From NCBI RefSeq assembly GCF_003014475.1, contig NZ_PYGJ01000003.1, positions 1 through 64,000 of the forward strand: 64,000 nucleotides of DNA, given 5' to 3'. This DNA is from Shimia abyssi. Lineage in GTDB: Bacteria > Pseudomonadota > Alphaproteobacteria > Rhodobacterales > Rhodobacteraceae. Below the pieces are notes generated by a model. The model made no database searches and was not told where the DNA came from. It worked only from the letters and a program-made list of their open reading frames with translations. A program made the translations under genes and the position numbers. Of this stretch, positions 1 to 8,403 are shown piece by piece; position 1 is the first letter of the stretch, and each line of letters starts with the position of its first letter.

Positions 1-295
1 GACCCTCGATAAATTGCGTCATCAACAACCTCCGTACCAAATACAGAAATTATACCATCAGTCCGGTCAGAATGGGGGAGTTTTCACACAGCCTCTCCGC
101 CTAATAGTCTTCTGTGACAAGTGCGACGAATGGCAGGACTGAGCGCATAATGACGGATGCTGTAAAGCGCACTAATTGGCAGCTGTGGGCGGACAGCAGA
201 CCTCCGGTGCAATCTGACTGAATGGCCAAGTGCATCCTTGTTGGTCGCCAACATCCAAGCCTAAACTCTCACAGTAATCTTGAAGGATAGAATGG
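1..295. other. Intergenic left edge, no gene seen
   Basis: No convincing coding frame, RNA gene or terminator is visible. It lies downstream of the leftward AraC gene, so it is 3' flank of that gene plus whatever precedes the window. Confidence 0.5.
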
Positions 296-1252
296 CTATT
301 CACCGCTGATCCGCATCGTTGTTGATGGCAACTCTCCGAACATATTGTGGTAGTCTTGAGCGAATTGTCCTAGGTGCCAAAAACCCCAGCGGTTGGCGAT
401 GTCGGAAATATTGTAGTGATTGGCTTTATGGATCAGATCGGAGCGCACCCGATTTAGGCGTAATCGATGGTAGTATTTCTTTGGTCCGATACCAAACTTT
501 TCGAGAAAGGAACGATCTAAAGTGCGCCATGAAACACCGACCTCCTTGCAAATTTTGCTGATCGGAACATTTTCGCCCAAGAGCGCAAGCATCAATTCTG
601 TAGTCTTCGACACGGTCCGAGACCGGATCAAAGGTGTGCTTTTGTCTTCGTGTTGATCATATGAATTTGCTACCAATAGGAGGTTAGCAACAATCTCCTC
701 TTGGACGTTTTCAGTCATTGGCTGATCGTGACCGTCCGTAAGCTGTTCAGAGAGTTGCCGTATTGCAGCCAGACGTTTGTGATGCACATAAATTGCGGGC
801 GTCGCGGAAGTGCGCAAGCTTTCGGGTATGTTCAGGCCCAACGCGTCAGCCAAATGCTCGATATCGTGCTCTCTGATGGAAACTGTTGTTCCGCAAAAGC
901 GCGTGGCGCTCACGCCGTCAAACGGATCAGAACTACCAAAAGACAGCAGTTCTGATGCCGATGTGTCCTGGCCTTGCCAGACTTGAACTTCGTTTCGCCG
1001 AATGATCCCAAACGTAAGCAACCCCTTTGGCGAAACACCGGTTTGATGTACTGCGCGGGACATTGAAATGTTCAACAGTGTTAGGATGCTTCCGGCCCTG
1101 ACTGTTACCTTGGTTTCCATTGGACCAGCCTCGATCTGTCGGAAATCGATTTCCCACGGAGAGAAGCTGTTTATGTCATTTGGCTCAGGCAACATCATCA
1201 CAACCGGTGGTTCAGACCCGGGCAAGTTTGGCGAATTTTTGATGTGGTCCAT
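296..1252 (-). CDS. AraC-family transcriptional regulator
   Basis: This is a DNA-binding regulator. The C-terminal 100 residues form the double helix-turn-helix of the AraC/XylS family: the first around ISKICKEVGVSWRTLDRSF, then the FGIGPKKYYHRLRLNRVR linker helix, then a second around ISDIANRWGFWHLGQFAQDY. The N-terminal two thirds match no ligand domain I recognise. I place the start at the ATG at 1252 because GAGG lies six bases upstream; a TTG at 1279 behind a G-rich stretch is possible. It is divergent from the sulfatase gene, and two 12-bp direct repeats lie between them, so control of the sulfatase is a reasonable inference. Effector unknown. Confidence 0.88.
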   Translation of the reverse strand: MDHIKNSPNLPGSEPPVVMMLPEPNDINSFSPWEIDFRQIEAGPMETKVTVRAGSILTLLNISMSRAVHQTGVSPKGLLTFGIIRRNEVQVWQGQDTSASELLSFGSSDPFDGVSATRFCGTTVSIREHDIEHLADALGLNIPESLRTSATPAIYVHHKRLAAIRQLSEQLTDGHDQPMTENVQEEIVANLLLVANSYDQHEDKSTPLIRSRTVSKTTELMLALLGENVPISKICKEVGVSWRTLDRSFLEKFGIGPKKYYHRLRLNRVRSDLIHKANHYNISDIANRWGFWHLGQFAQDYHNMFGELPSTTMRISGE

Positions 1253-1379
1253 TTCCGGCCTCAAGTAGTTTGCTGGCAATGTTAACCCCCAGATGAGTGT
1301 CTGAGCAAGTTGACCCTCGTGGCACGAAGAGAATGTAAATCGGCTTCAACGGGACACCCGCCGCTCCCAAAGGGCGAAC

Positions 1380-1430
1380 AACGTTCAGAACGCATAGGCA
1401 CGCTTCTGACGCAGGAAGAACGTTTAGAAC
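1380..1430. promoter_or_regulatory. Direct repeats, putative AraC operator
   Basis: Two 12-bp direct repeats of the form AACGTTYAGAAC lie at 1380-1391 and 1419-1430, start to start 39 bp apart. They sit upstream of the sulfatase start at 1537 and beside the divergent AraC gene. Tandem direct repeats are the usual architecture of AraC-family sites. Function is inferred. Confidence 0.45.
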
Positions 1431-1536
1431 TGGCTCAGCCGCCTGTCGCTACTTCTCAATCACTATCTGCTTAGATCCATCGGCTGATCTCTGATGGCCT
1501 GAAGAACCAAACCGACTCAAACAAGGAAGCCAGACC

Positions 1537-3267
1537 ATGAAACAACAACGAACGGCGGGCGCAATTGCGACCCTTGCGGCGCTCGCGACAAGTGCAATTT
1601 CGCAGGAAAACACAATCGTTCATGATGCCGAGTATTACATTCTGGAAGCGCAGTACGGTAAGGTCTGGGCCGTTGAGGACGGCGAGTTGGATGGGAAGCT
1701 GGCGGCCCTGAGAGAGCAATACGATGCGCCTCCAAATATCGTTCATTATATGTGGGATGACCAGCCCCCAATGGCTTTCGGTGATCCGATTTATCAGCAA
1801 ATACGAGGCTATTCGACACCGAATCTGAACCGGCTTGCCGAAGAAGGAATGCAGTTTTCGCGCATGTATACCGAGCCAGGATGTACACCAAGCCGTGCCG
1901 CTGTGCTAACAGGCCAGAACGCAATCCGCACAGGTACTTGGGAAATCGGGTTTCCAATTGAATATACTGGACTGGCTGCCGAAAATGTAACCTTGGCCGA
2001 AGTGCTGTCTGCCCAAGGCTATGCAACCGGGTTCTTCGGAAAGCAGCATCTGGGGGATACGGAGGAATCCTATCCGATCAACCAGGGTTTTGATGTAGCG
2101 TTCTGGGCGCTCTACAATCAGGTCACAAGCCTATACAATGCAACGGGCGAGGGTGCCAACGCGATTGTTGGGATGAAAGAGGAGCTGCTTGCTGACAATC
2201 CCTATCAGCGCGACCACAGTTTCGTTCAGGACGAAGGGTTTGTCTTTTACATGGAAGGCAACAAAGGGGAACAGGCAGCCGAATGGCGCAACGGCTCACA
2301 AGAGGTTCAGGACTACAATGATTTCGACATTGAGAGCCGGAAGCGTGCGATCGACTTCATTCGCCAAAGCGCCGAAGCGGACAAGCCATTCTACGTCGCA
2401 TGGTGGCCGCTCTGGATGTCTTTCATTCCTAATCCTCAGAAAGTGACCTTGCAGCGCGGCATGGTGGGCGAAAGTTATCAGCGCGTCATTGAACCTGACA
2501 TAGCCCTTCTTCGGGAAACTCTGGCAGAATTGGGAATTGCAGAAAACACGCTGATTGTTGCCATGGCCGACAATGGCCCGATGACACACAACCCACCTGC
2601 CGGTGCCGGCCTGGGTGAAGGCTTGTTTCGTGGTGGCAAAGGTGACTTTACAGAAGGTGGTGTTCGGGTGCCTGCAGCAGCTCTTTGGCCGGGTGTGATA
2701 GAGCCAGGCACTTATGCTGCTGATATGATCCACGAAACCGATCTGTTCACGACATTTGCACGGTTGGCAGGAGCCACCCAACATATTCCCACCGACCGTA
2801 TCATCGACGGCATTGATCAAACGGCGCTGCTGCTTAACGGGGATACCCATGGTCGGCGCGACCATGTGTTCATCTATCAAGGGCCTGACCTGGCAGCTAC
2901 AGTCAAAGATCACTACAAAATCCACTGGACATCAGATGATCCGGGGCAAGCCAAGTCCGGGCTTACTGCGGTCTATGACCTTTACAACGACCATCGTGAA
3001 GCCAATCCAATCGTCGTCGGTGGTTTCCACTTCAAAGAGCCGTTCAAGCGGATGCGTGCTCGGCATGAATTGTGGAAGCAGAAATATCCGGATCGCGAAC
3101 ACAACCGTGGGCGAGCATATACAAACCTGTCCAATGCACGAACGGCCACCTTGGCCATCTCAAACCCGCCAGCAGATTTTGATGATCTTCCGTTTGATCC
3201 ACTGGAATTCATAGAGCATCTCGATCAATTGCCGTACGAATTGGGTGAACCGGGATACGGTGAATAG
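1537..3267 (+). CDS. Secreted sulfatase (arylsulfatase family)
   Basis: It hydrolyses a sulfate ester, probably in the periplasm; residues 1-23 form a signal peptide ending near AIS-QE. Metal-binding aspartates appear in WDDQ (73-76). The sulfatase signature CTPSR begins at Cys116, the residue that formylglycine-generating enzyme oxidises in this family; a further active-site segment MADNGP follows the central region. At 576 residues it is normal length for a single-domain bacterial sulfatase. No formylglycine-generating enzyme or second sulfatase is in the window, so maturation depends on a gene elsewhere. AGGAAG sits a suitable distance before the start. Substrate cannot be told from sequence. 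Confidence 0.9.
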   Translation: MKQQRTAGAIATLAALATSAISQENTIVHDAEYYILEAQYGKVWAVEDGELDGKLAALREQYDAPPNIVHYMWDDQPPMAFGDPIYQQIRGYSTPNLNRLAEEGMQFSRMYTEPGCTPSRAAVLTGQNAIRTGTWEIGFPIEYTGLAAENVTLAEVLSAQGYATGFFGKQHLGDTEESYPINQGFDVAFWALYNQVTSLYNATGEGANAIVGMKEELLADNPYQRDHSFVQDEGFVFYMEGNKGEQAAEWRNGSQEVQDYNDFDIESRKRAIDFIRQSAEADKPFYVAWWPLWMSFIPNPQKVTLQRGMVGESYQRVIEPDIALLRETLAELGIAENTLIVAMADNGPMTHNPPAGAGLGEGLFRGGKGDFTEGGVRVPAAALWPGVIEPGTYAADMIHETDLFTTFARLAGATQHIPTDRIIDGIDQTALLLNGDTHGRRDHVFIYQGPDLAATVKDHYKIHWTSDDPGQAKSGLTAVYDLYNDHREANPIVVGGFHFKEPFKRMRARHELWKQKYPDREHNRGRAYTNLSNARTATLAISNPPADFDDLPFDPLEFIEHLDQLPYELGEPGYGE

Positions 3268-3651
3268 CGGTATCTGAGAATTGCCGTCCCGGCGGCGGTT
3301 CTCCTACTATATCACGACGACCAGCTGAAACGGATTGTTTGAAGTCCGGCTAACTTGACCGGTCTTTCGCTGCAATGGCGGTGATTGACCGGTTTGGTGC
3401 GCAAAATCGCCGGGCAGGATCGCGACCGGGTCTGGACGATGGCAATGGGATGAGTCGCAAAATTTCTTTTCGAAAAATAGCGTCCCTTCCGGAACTGACC
3501 TTTGATGCTAAGGACCGCAAAACCAGCCTTAGAATCGATCAGATTGACGCTTACAATTGTAAGACTGACGGTGTTTCAGATCGGAAGAATAACAAAATTC
3601 TACTTTTTAGCGTTTTCAAAATTTGCAGCGCATCCACTTTGCGACACGACC
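3268..3651. other. Intergenic region, no gene supported
   Basis: This lies between convergent genes (sulfatase rightward, GntR leftward). An imperfect 10-bp hairpin with G-U pairs occurs at about 3278-3305, just after the sulfatase stop, but no T-tract follows. Short open frames here have no recognisable protein signature and no good ribosome binding site. Confidence 0.45.
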
Positions 3652-4329
3652 CTAAATTTTGTTGAGCCTGTGCTTTTCCAGCAGGCCAACAATCAGTTTC
3701 TTGGCGTTTTGGCGGTGCCTTTTGTGAATCAAGGACGCACGCTCACCGTCACCTGATTTGATGGCTTCAAAGACTTGTCTGTGATCTTCATTAGATTTCA
3801 AAGGCAGGGGGCGCATAAAAAGTGTGATAGAGCGCGCGCGGCGGACCTGATCATTCATCATCGAGACAATGGACTTAATGCGTGAATTTCCAGCCAGATT
3901 GACCAGTTCCTGATGAAAAAGATCATCAGCATTGGCCCAGTCTTCCAATGCGCCCGAGACAAGTGCATTTTCCATGTCTTCAATCGATTTGGCCAATGGT
4001 GTCAGGGCGATCGAATTCAGGTTTCTTTCTGCGGCGCGCCGGGCTGAAAGACTCTCCAGTTCCGTAAGTACGTCGTATATTTCGACCATATCCTCGACTG
4101 AGACCGGCAAGATCCGGACACCTTTTCGCGGGCGCAGTTCCAGTAATCCCTGGCCCTCAAGTGTGAGGGCCGCTTCACGAATGGGGGTGCGGGACATGTT
4201 CAGGCGCGTCGCTAACTCACTTTCCAAGTGATCCGAACCTGCCGGCAAATCTCCGGAGAAAATCAGTTCGCGCAACTCATGAATGGCGCGTTGCGTGTTT
4301 GAAAGAGGCTTGGCGGTCTGATGTTTCAA
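3652..4329 (-). CDS. GntR-family regulator, FCD-type ligand domain
   Basis: This 225-residue repressor-like protein has an N-terminal winged helix-turn-helix (about 10-75, with the typical LATRLNMSRTPIREAALTLEGQGLL) and an all-helical FCD ligand domain (about 85-215), a family that often senses small carboxylates. The start is TTG at 4329, with GGAG five bases upstream; only two bases separate it from the preceding stop, so it is the last gene of a three-gene operon with the oxidoreductase and LeuB-like dehydrogenase. It most likely controls the divergent transporter operon through the palindrome at 6507-6524. The inducer is presumably a substrate or intermediate of this locus. Confidence 0.9.
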   Translation of the reverse strand: MKHQTAKPLSNTQRAIHELRELIFSGDLPAGSDHLESELATRLNMSRTPIREAALTLEGQGLLELRPRKGVRILPVSVEDMVEIYDVLTELESLSARRAAERNLNSIALTPLAKSIEDMENALVSGALEDWANADDLFHQELVNLAGNSRIKSIVSMMNDQVRRARSITLFMRPLPLKSNEDHRQVFEAIKSGDGERASLIHKRHRQNAKKLIVGLLEKHRLNKI

Positions 4330-4331
4330 AG

Positions 4332-5351
4332 CTACTCCAAAGATACTTTTTGTCCCGTTGCCGCCGAGGAATATATCGCGTCTTCGATATCAATCACTCT
4401 TAAGTACTCCCGCGCGGAGTTTTCTAGTGGCGTATTGTCCAAAAGGCCCGAAATTACATGCTTTTGCAACCCATGGACACAGTCGCCACCAAACCCGTTC
4501 CAGGTATCCGGCGCCAACAGGTTGGTTTCTTCGGTTGCCCCGAATTGCCTGAGCCGGAGTGAACCATCGCCACGCAGGGTAATTGTTCCGCTTGTACCTT
4601 CCACCAGTGCTTCGCCCATTGTGCGGCGGTGATTGTCCGAGGCGTGATCCAGGTGGCGGTTTCCATCAAAAACTGATCGCCTCCCGTTGGCGTGATCAAA
4701 CAGAATATATCCGGCGTCTTCACCCGAAATCACCGGATTCATTTTGCGAAGGTCTGCATATACGGCGATGGGGTTCCCCAGCAAATACCGAAATGTATCC
4801 ACCCAATGCACGGCGGTTTCATGCACCAAGAACCGATCCATCTTTTGAAAATAGGGCTGCCGGTCAAGATAGGCATCTGGTCCCTGGCCGTCTCCGGGGC
4901 GCAATCGGAACGTCAGCTGGTGCACATCCCCAATCCGCTGCGCCTCTATTGCGGACTTCAGGGCCCTGTACCATGGCTGGAAGCGAAAGTTTTCATGAAC
5001 AATGATCCGGGCGCCCGCAGCTTCCGCCTCGGTAGTCACGGCCTCGGCCTCGGCCTTGTTCTGGCAAAAGGGTTTTTGGCAGATTAGTGTCTTGATGCCC
5101 GCATCCAAGGCGACTCGGATCATCTGTGCATGCACAATTGGCGGCAGAATGATGTCCAACAAGTCGGGCTGTGTATGTTCGATCATCTTGCGCAGGTCAT
5201 CAAAGGCGGGCAGGCCAGTCGCCTGCGCTCTGCTGATATCGCGATTGCAGGACCCGACAAGCTCTACACGTTCAATACGTGACCAGCTTTCATAGTGAAA
5301 CTGGCTGAAATATCCCGCCCCAACACAGGCGACCCGAACCAGAGAGGTCAT
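4332..5351 (-). CDS. Gfo/Idh/MocA-family oxidoreductase
   Basis: This is an NAD(P)-dependent dehydrogenase of 339 residues. The N-terminal Rossmann fold starts VACVGAGYFSQFHYES. The family motif appears as CQKPFCQNKAEAE (an E-to-Q change in the usual EKP), followed by the C-terminal alpha/beta substrate domain with a VHETAVHWVDTFRYLLG segment. Members oxidise sugars, inositols or sugar acids. Its ATG overlaps the stop of the upstream LeuB-like gene (ATGA), so translation is coupled. The context with a sugar-acid kinase and decarboxylase across the divergent promoter suggests oxidation of a hydroxy acid or sugar acid. The exact substrate is unknown. Confidence 0.88.
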   Translation of the reverse strand: MTSLVRVACVGAGYFSQFHYESWSRIERVELVGSCNRDISRAQATGLPAFDDLRKMIEHTQPDLLDIILPPIVHAQMIRVALDAGIKTLICQKPFCQNKAEAEAVTTEAEAAGARIIVHENFRFQPWYRALKSAIEAQRIGDVHQLTFRLRPGDGQGPDAYLDRQPYFQKMDRFLVHETAVHWVDTFRYLLGNPIAVYADLRKMNPVISGEDAGYILFDHANGRRSVFDGNRHLDHASDNHRRTMGEALVEGTSGTITLRGDGSLRLRQFGATEETNLLAPDTWNGFGGDCVHGLQKHVISGLLDNTPLENSAREYLRVIDIEDAIYSSAATGQKVSLE

Positions 5352-6439
5352 AGGGTTTCCAATGCCTTTGCGACAGCCTCTGCTGCCTGGGCTGTTCCGG
5401 CGCGCCCGCCAAGATCCTGTGTGAGGACGCGGCCCTCGGAAACAACGGTTTCGACGGCGTGTCGCAAGCGCGCTCCGTCCGCCGCCAGGGCGTCATTGCC
5501 GTGTTTGATACCCAGCCAGTCAAGCATCATCGCGGCTGAGAGGATCATTGCAAACGGGTTGGCAATACCTTGTCCGGCGATGTCCGGTGCAGAGCCGTGA
5601 CAGGGTTGGAACACGGCATGCTCAAGCCCGATGTCCGCAGAGGGCGCGAGCCCCAGCCCGCCCATCAGCCCCGCGCCGAGGTCTGAGAGAATGTCGCCAA
5701 ACATATTCTCGGTGACCAAAACATCAAACTCCCACGGTTTCTGCACCATCAAAAGTGCAGCCGCGTCGACATAGGCGTGATCCGCCGTCAGGTCGGGGTG
5801 TTTTTTTGCTTCTGCGTCGAAAATCTCGCGGAAAAAGGCAAATGCCCGGAACACATTGGCCTTGTCGACACAGGTGACCTGCCCCGGGCCACGTTTGGAC
5901 TTCTTTCGATTGGCGGCCAGCTCAAAGGTGAACCGAAACAGCTTTTCAGAGATTTCGCGCGTAATCAGAAGAGTTTCGCGGGCCTCATCCTTTGTCAGCT
6001 CACCGCACCCTTGCGTATGAAACAACCCTTCGGTGCTTTCCCGTATCAGAACAAAGTCGATTTCTTTGCCCGCCGGAATTTTTAAGGGGCTTTCCTGGCC
6101 CGCGCGGACCGTGACAGGGCGTACGCCGGCAAAGAGTGTAAGGGCTTTTCGCAGATCAATTTGCGGCGAAATTTCGGTCCCGTCGGCGTAACGAACATCT
6201 GGCAATCCCATCGCAGATAACAGAATCGCATCCGCGTTTCGGGCAATTTCCATGGAGCTGGGGGGTAGGGCTTCGCCCGTGCTTGCGTAATGGGCGGCAC
6301 CGGCTGGAGCAACACCAAATGAGAGTGCGTACTCGTCTGAGGCCGAAGACAGGCTCTGTAGGATTTTCAACGTTGGATCAGTGATTTCCGGCCCGATGCC
6401 ATCCCCTCCAAACACCGCAATATTAAGATTCAGCGTCAT
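5348..6439 (-). CDS. LeuB/tartrate dehydrogenase-like decarboxylating dehydrogenase
   Basis: It belongs to the isocitrate/isopropylmalate dehydrogenase superfamily (363 residues), which oxidises 2-hydroxy acids at C3 and usually decarboxylates. Visible signatures are VFGGDGIGPEI at the N terminus, the substrate-binding LRKALTLFAGVRP, IRESTEGLFHTQG, and ENMFGDILSDLGAGLMGGLGLAPS for metal and NAD binding. The active-site segments differ from canonical LeuB, so leucine synthesis is unlikely; D-malate, tartrate or a related acid is more probable. I chose the ATG at 6439 (RBS AAAGGGGC) because upstream codons are not protein-like. It is first in the operon with the Gfo/Idh and GntR genes. Confidence 0.85.
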   Translation of the reverse strand: MTLNLNIAVFGGDGIGPEITDPTLKILQSLSSASDEYALSFGVAPAGAAHYASTGEALPPSSMEIARNADAILLSAMGLPDVRYADGTEISPQIDLRKALTLFAGVRPVTVRAGQESPLKIPAGKEIDFVLIRESTEGLFHTQGCGELTKDEARETLLITREISEKLFRFTFELAANRKKSKRGPGQVTCVDKANVFRAFAFFREIFDAEAKKHPDLTADHAYVDAAALLMVQKPWEFDVLVTENMFGDILSDLGAGLMGGLGLAPSADIGLEHAVFQPCHGSAPDIAGQGIANPFAMILSAAMMLDWLGIKHGNDALAADGARLRHAVETVVSEGRVLTQDLGGRAGTAQAAEAVAKALETL

Positions 6440-6500
6440 TTCCGGTGCCCCTTTCGCGTTTCTTTGATGGCATGTTCTGTCCCGCTCTGCAGTAAAAATG

Positions 6501-6529
6501 TTGACAATGCATTCATTAATGCATACGCA
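6501..6529 (+). promoter_or_regulatory. Promoter and GntR-type operator of the TTT operon
   Basis: A consensus -35 TTGACA (6501-6506) is followed at once by the inverted repeat ATGCATT-CATT-AATGCAT (6507-6524), which fills the spacer; a weak -10 TACGCA lies at 6524-6529. A repressor bound there would block the promoter. The adjacent GntR protein is the obvious candidate. The inverted repeat is seen; the role is inferred. Confidence 0.55.
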
Positions 6530-6573
6530 AATAAATGCAACAATAAACGCACAGTCTGGGAGGACGACACAAA

Positions 6574-7581
6574 ATGAAATTTGGCATTGCAAAACTTGCA
6601 GGCGCCGCAGTGGTGATCACAGGATTGGCAACCAGCGCGTTCGCGCAGGAGTATCCATACCGCGACATCACAACCGCTGTTGTGTGGGGCGCTGGTGGAG
6701 GAACAGATTCGATCAACCGCATGATTATGGCCGAAATGGAAAAGCATCTGCCGGTGTCCATCAACGTGACCAACCAGACTGGTGGTGTCGCGGGGTCCAA
6801 CGGCATGGTTTACGTGATGAATCAGCCAGATGACGGTTACACGCTTGTTGGATTGTCGGAATCCAATGTGACCGCAGCGGTTCAGGGTGGTTGGGACAAA
6901 AAATTCGACTATTGGTACCCGTTTATCGTGGGTGGCTCGCCGGATCTGATCTCGGTGCCGGCCAACAGCCCATACAATTCCCTGCAAGACCTCGTAGATG
7001 CGGCCAAAGCAGCGCCGGGCACCATTCCGGCGGCGGCATCAGGCGCGGGTTCTATCCATCACCTCAACCTTCTAGCCATTCAAAACGGGGCAGGGGCCGA
7101 GTTTAAGTTTATCCCTTACAAAGGCTCTGCCCCCGGACAGGAGGCCGCCATCGCCGGTGAAGTCGCTCTTGTCGTGACCTCTCTGGCTGAACAAGCCGCA
7201 CTTATCGAAGGTGGTATGCTCAAACCTCTGGCCATGCTGACACCGGATGCGGTTGAGATTGGTGGCAACGCTGTGCCATCTGCGTTTTCGATTTATGATG
7301 GTCTGGACAAGTATCTGCCGCTCAAACAGGCGATTGGCTTTGCGGTGCACAACTCGGCATCCGACGATGTGAAAGCAGCCCTTGGCGGTGCCTTTGAAAA
7401 AGCGATTGCTTCGGACATCGTGGCCGAATGGGCGACGGCCAATAACTATGATGTCGGCGGCCAGTATGGCGTTGAGGCACAGGCGTTGTTCGCAACTCTG
7501 GAAAGCACCTTTGCCTACACGCTGAAAGAACTTGGCGCGACAACGGTTGATCCGATTTCGCTGGGTATCGAAAAGCCCTGA
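6574..7581 (+). CDS. Tripartite tricarboxylate transporter substrate-binding protein (TctC family)
   Basis: This periplasmic binding protein captures a carboxylate for the TctA/TctB membrane pair. Residues 1-24 form a signal peptide ending SAFA-Q. The mature chain carries the TctC features: VVWGAGGGTDSINRMI for the first substrate loop, VTNQTGGVAGSNGMVYVMNQPDDGYTL, and a KGSAPGQEAAIAGEVALVV segment. At 335 residues it has normal length. GGGAGGA just upstream is a strong ribosome binding site. It heads an operon of seven genes, in which all genes after tctB abut or overlap. Ligand not predictable; context suggests a sugar acid or dicarboxylate. Confidence 0.92.
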   Translation: MKFGIAKLAGAAVVITGLATSAFAQEYPYRDITTAVVWGAGGGTDSINRMIMAEMEKHLPVSINVTNQTGGVAGSNGMVYVMNQPDDGYTLVGLSESNVTAAVQGGWDKKFDYWYPFIVGGSPDLISVPANSPYNSLQDLVDAAKAAPGTIPAAASGAGSIHHLNLLAIQNGAGAEFKFIPYKGSAPGQEAAIAGEVALVVTSLAEQAALIEGGMLKPLAMLTPDAVEIGGNAVPSAFSIYDGLDKYLPLKQAIGFAVHNSASDDVKAALGGAFEKAIASDIVAEWATANNYDVGGQYGVEAQALFATLESTFAYTLKELGATTVDPISLGIEKP

Positions 7582-7652
7582 TCCGCAATTTCAGATAAAC
7601 CTGAAGGGCGCGAGAGGTTCGCGCTCTTTGACTGCATGGTGGAGAGTTCACA

Positions 7653-8402
7653 GTGAACAATTCTGACGAGCTGGTCATTCTGAGGGCCCGTGATTTCTGG
7701 ACCTCACTGGTCCTGATGGCCGCATCGGTGTTTTTCATCTGGCGCAGCTCATTCATTCCTTTGTTTGGTGGAAATCGAGCAGGTGTCAGTGGCGCAGACT
7801 GGTACAATTCCGCAGCCATTGTCCCGCTTGGGATATTCGGCTGCCTTTTAGTTCTGTCATTTGTGTTGTTGTTCATTGCCGTGCGTTCCGGAGGAGCGAA
7901 AACAGCGTTGTCCGCCGCAGGTGTCGGCTGGAACAGGGCCGAGGCACGGCGGTTCTCAACCATCGGGGTAATCTTGTTTTTCTATGTCGCGGGCCTGGTG
8001 CCACGCGTGGACTTTGTCATTTGTTCCGGCCTGCTGATCACTGCCTTGATCTATGGGTTTCATCTGGGCAAACCGCAGCGGATGTTGTTGTCAGCCGCAA
8101 TTGTGGCCGTTGCTGGCGCCTATGCGATGGCGGCGCACCTGCCACGATCAGAGTGGGCGCAGCATGATGATGATCTGCTGGCGCTGGTCCTTTGGATTTC
8201 ATTTACGGTCTGGGTGGTTCTACAAAACCGTGGCACCCGTCTGGCCTGGGTTATTCCCACAATTGCGCTGACCGCGCCATTGGTTCTGGTCTGCGCGATG
8301 GCCTTTGGCTTTCGCCAGAACGTACCGAACCGTGGTGGGCTGATCTTTAAGCAGATCGAATACCACTATTTCGTCTCGTTAAAGCCGCTCTGGAGCCGCT
8401 GA
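7653..8402 (+). CDS. TctB-family small permease subunit
   Basis: This is the small membrane subunit of the tripartite tricarboxylate transporter, 249 residues (larger than many TctB proteins). Hydrophobic segments occur near 22-45, 60-85, 105-155 (two or three helices) and 170-220. The N-terminal ARDFWTSLVLMAASVFFIWRS is typical of TctB, and a hydrophilic stretch separates the second and third helices. The start is GTG at 7653 preceded by GGAGAG. It lies 71 bp after tctC and ends one base before tctA, in the usual C-B-A order. Confidence 0.87.
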   Translation: MNNSDELVILRARDFWTSLVLMAASVFFIWRSSFIPLFGGNRAGVSGADWYNSAAIVPLGIFGCLLVLSFVLLFIAVRSGGAKTALSAAGVGWNRAEARRFSTIGVILFFYVAGLVPRVDFVICSGLLITALIYGFHLGKPQRMLLSAAIVAVAGAYAMAAHLPRSEWAQHDDDLLALVLWISFTVWVVLQNRGTRLAWVIPTIALTAPLVLVCAMAFGFRQNVPNRGGLIFKQIEYHYFVSLKPLWSR

Positions 8403-8403
8403 C

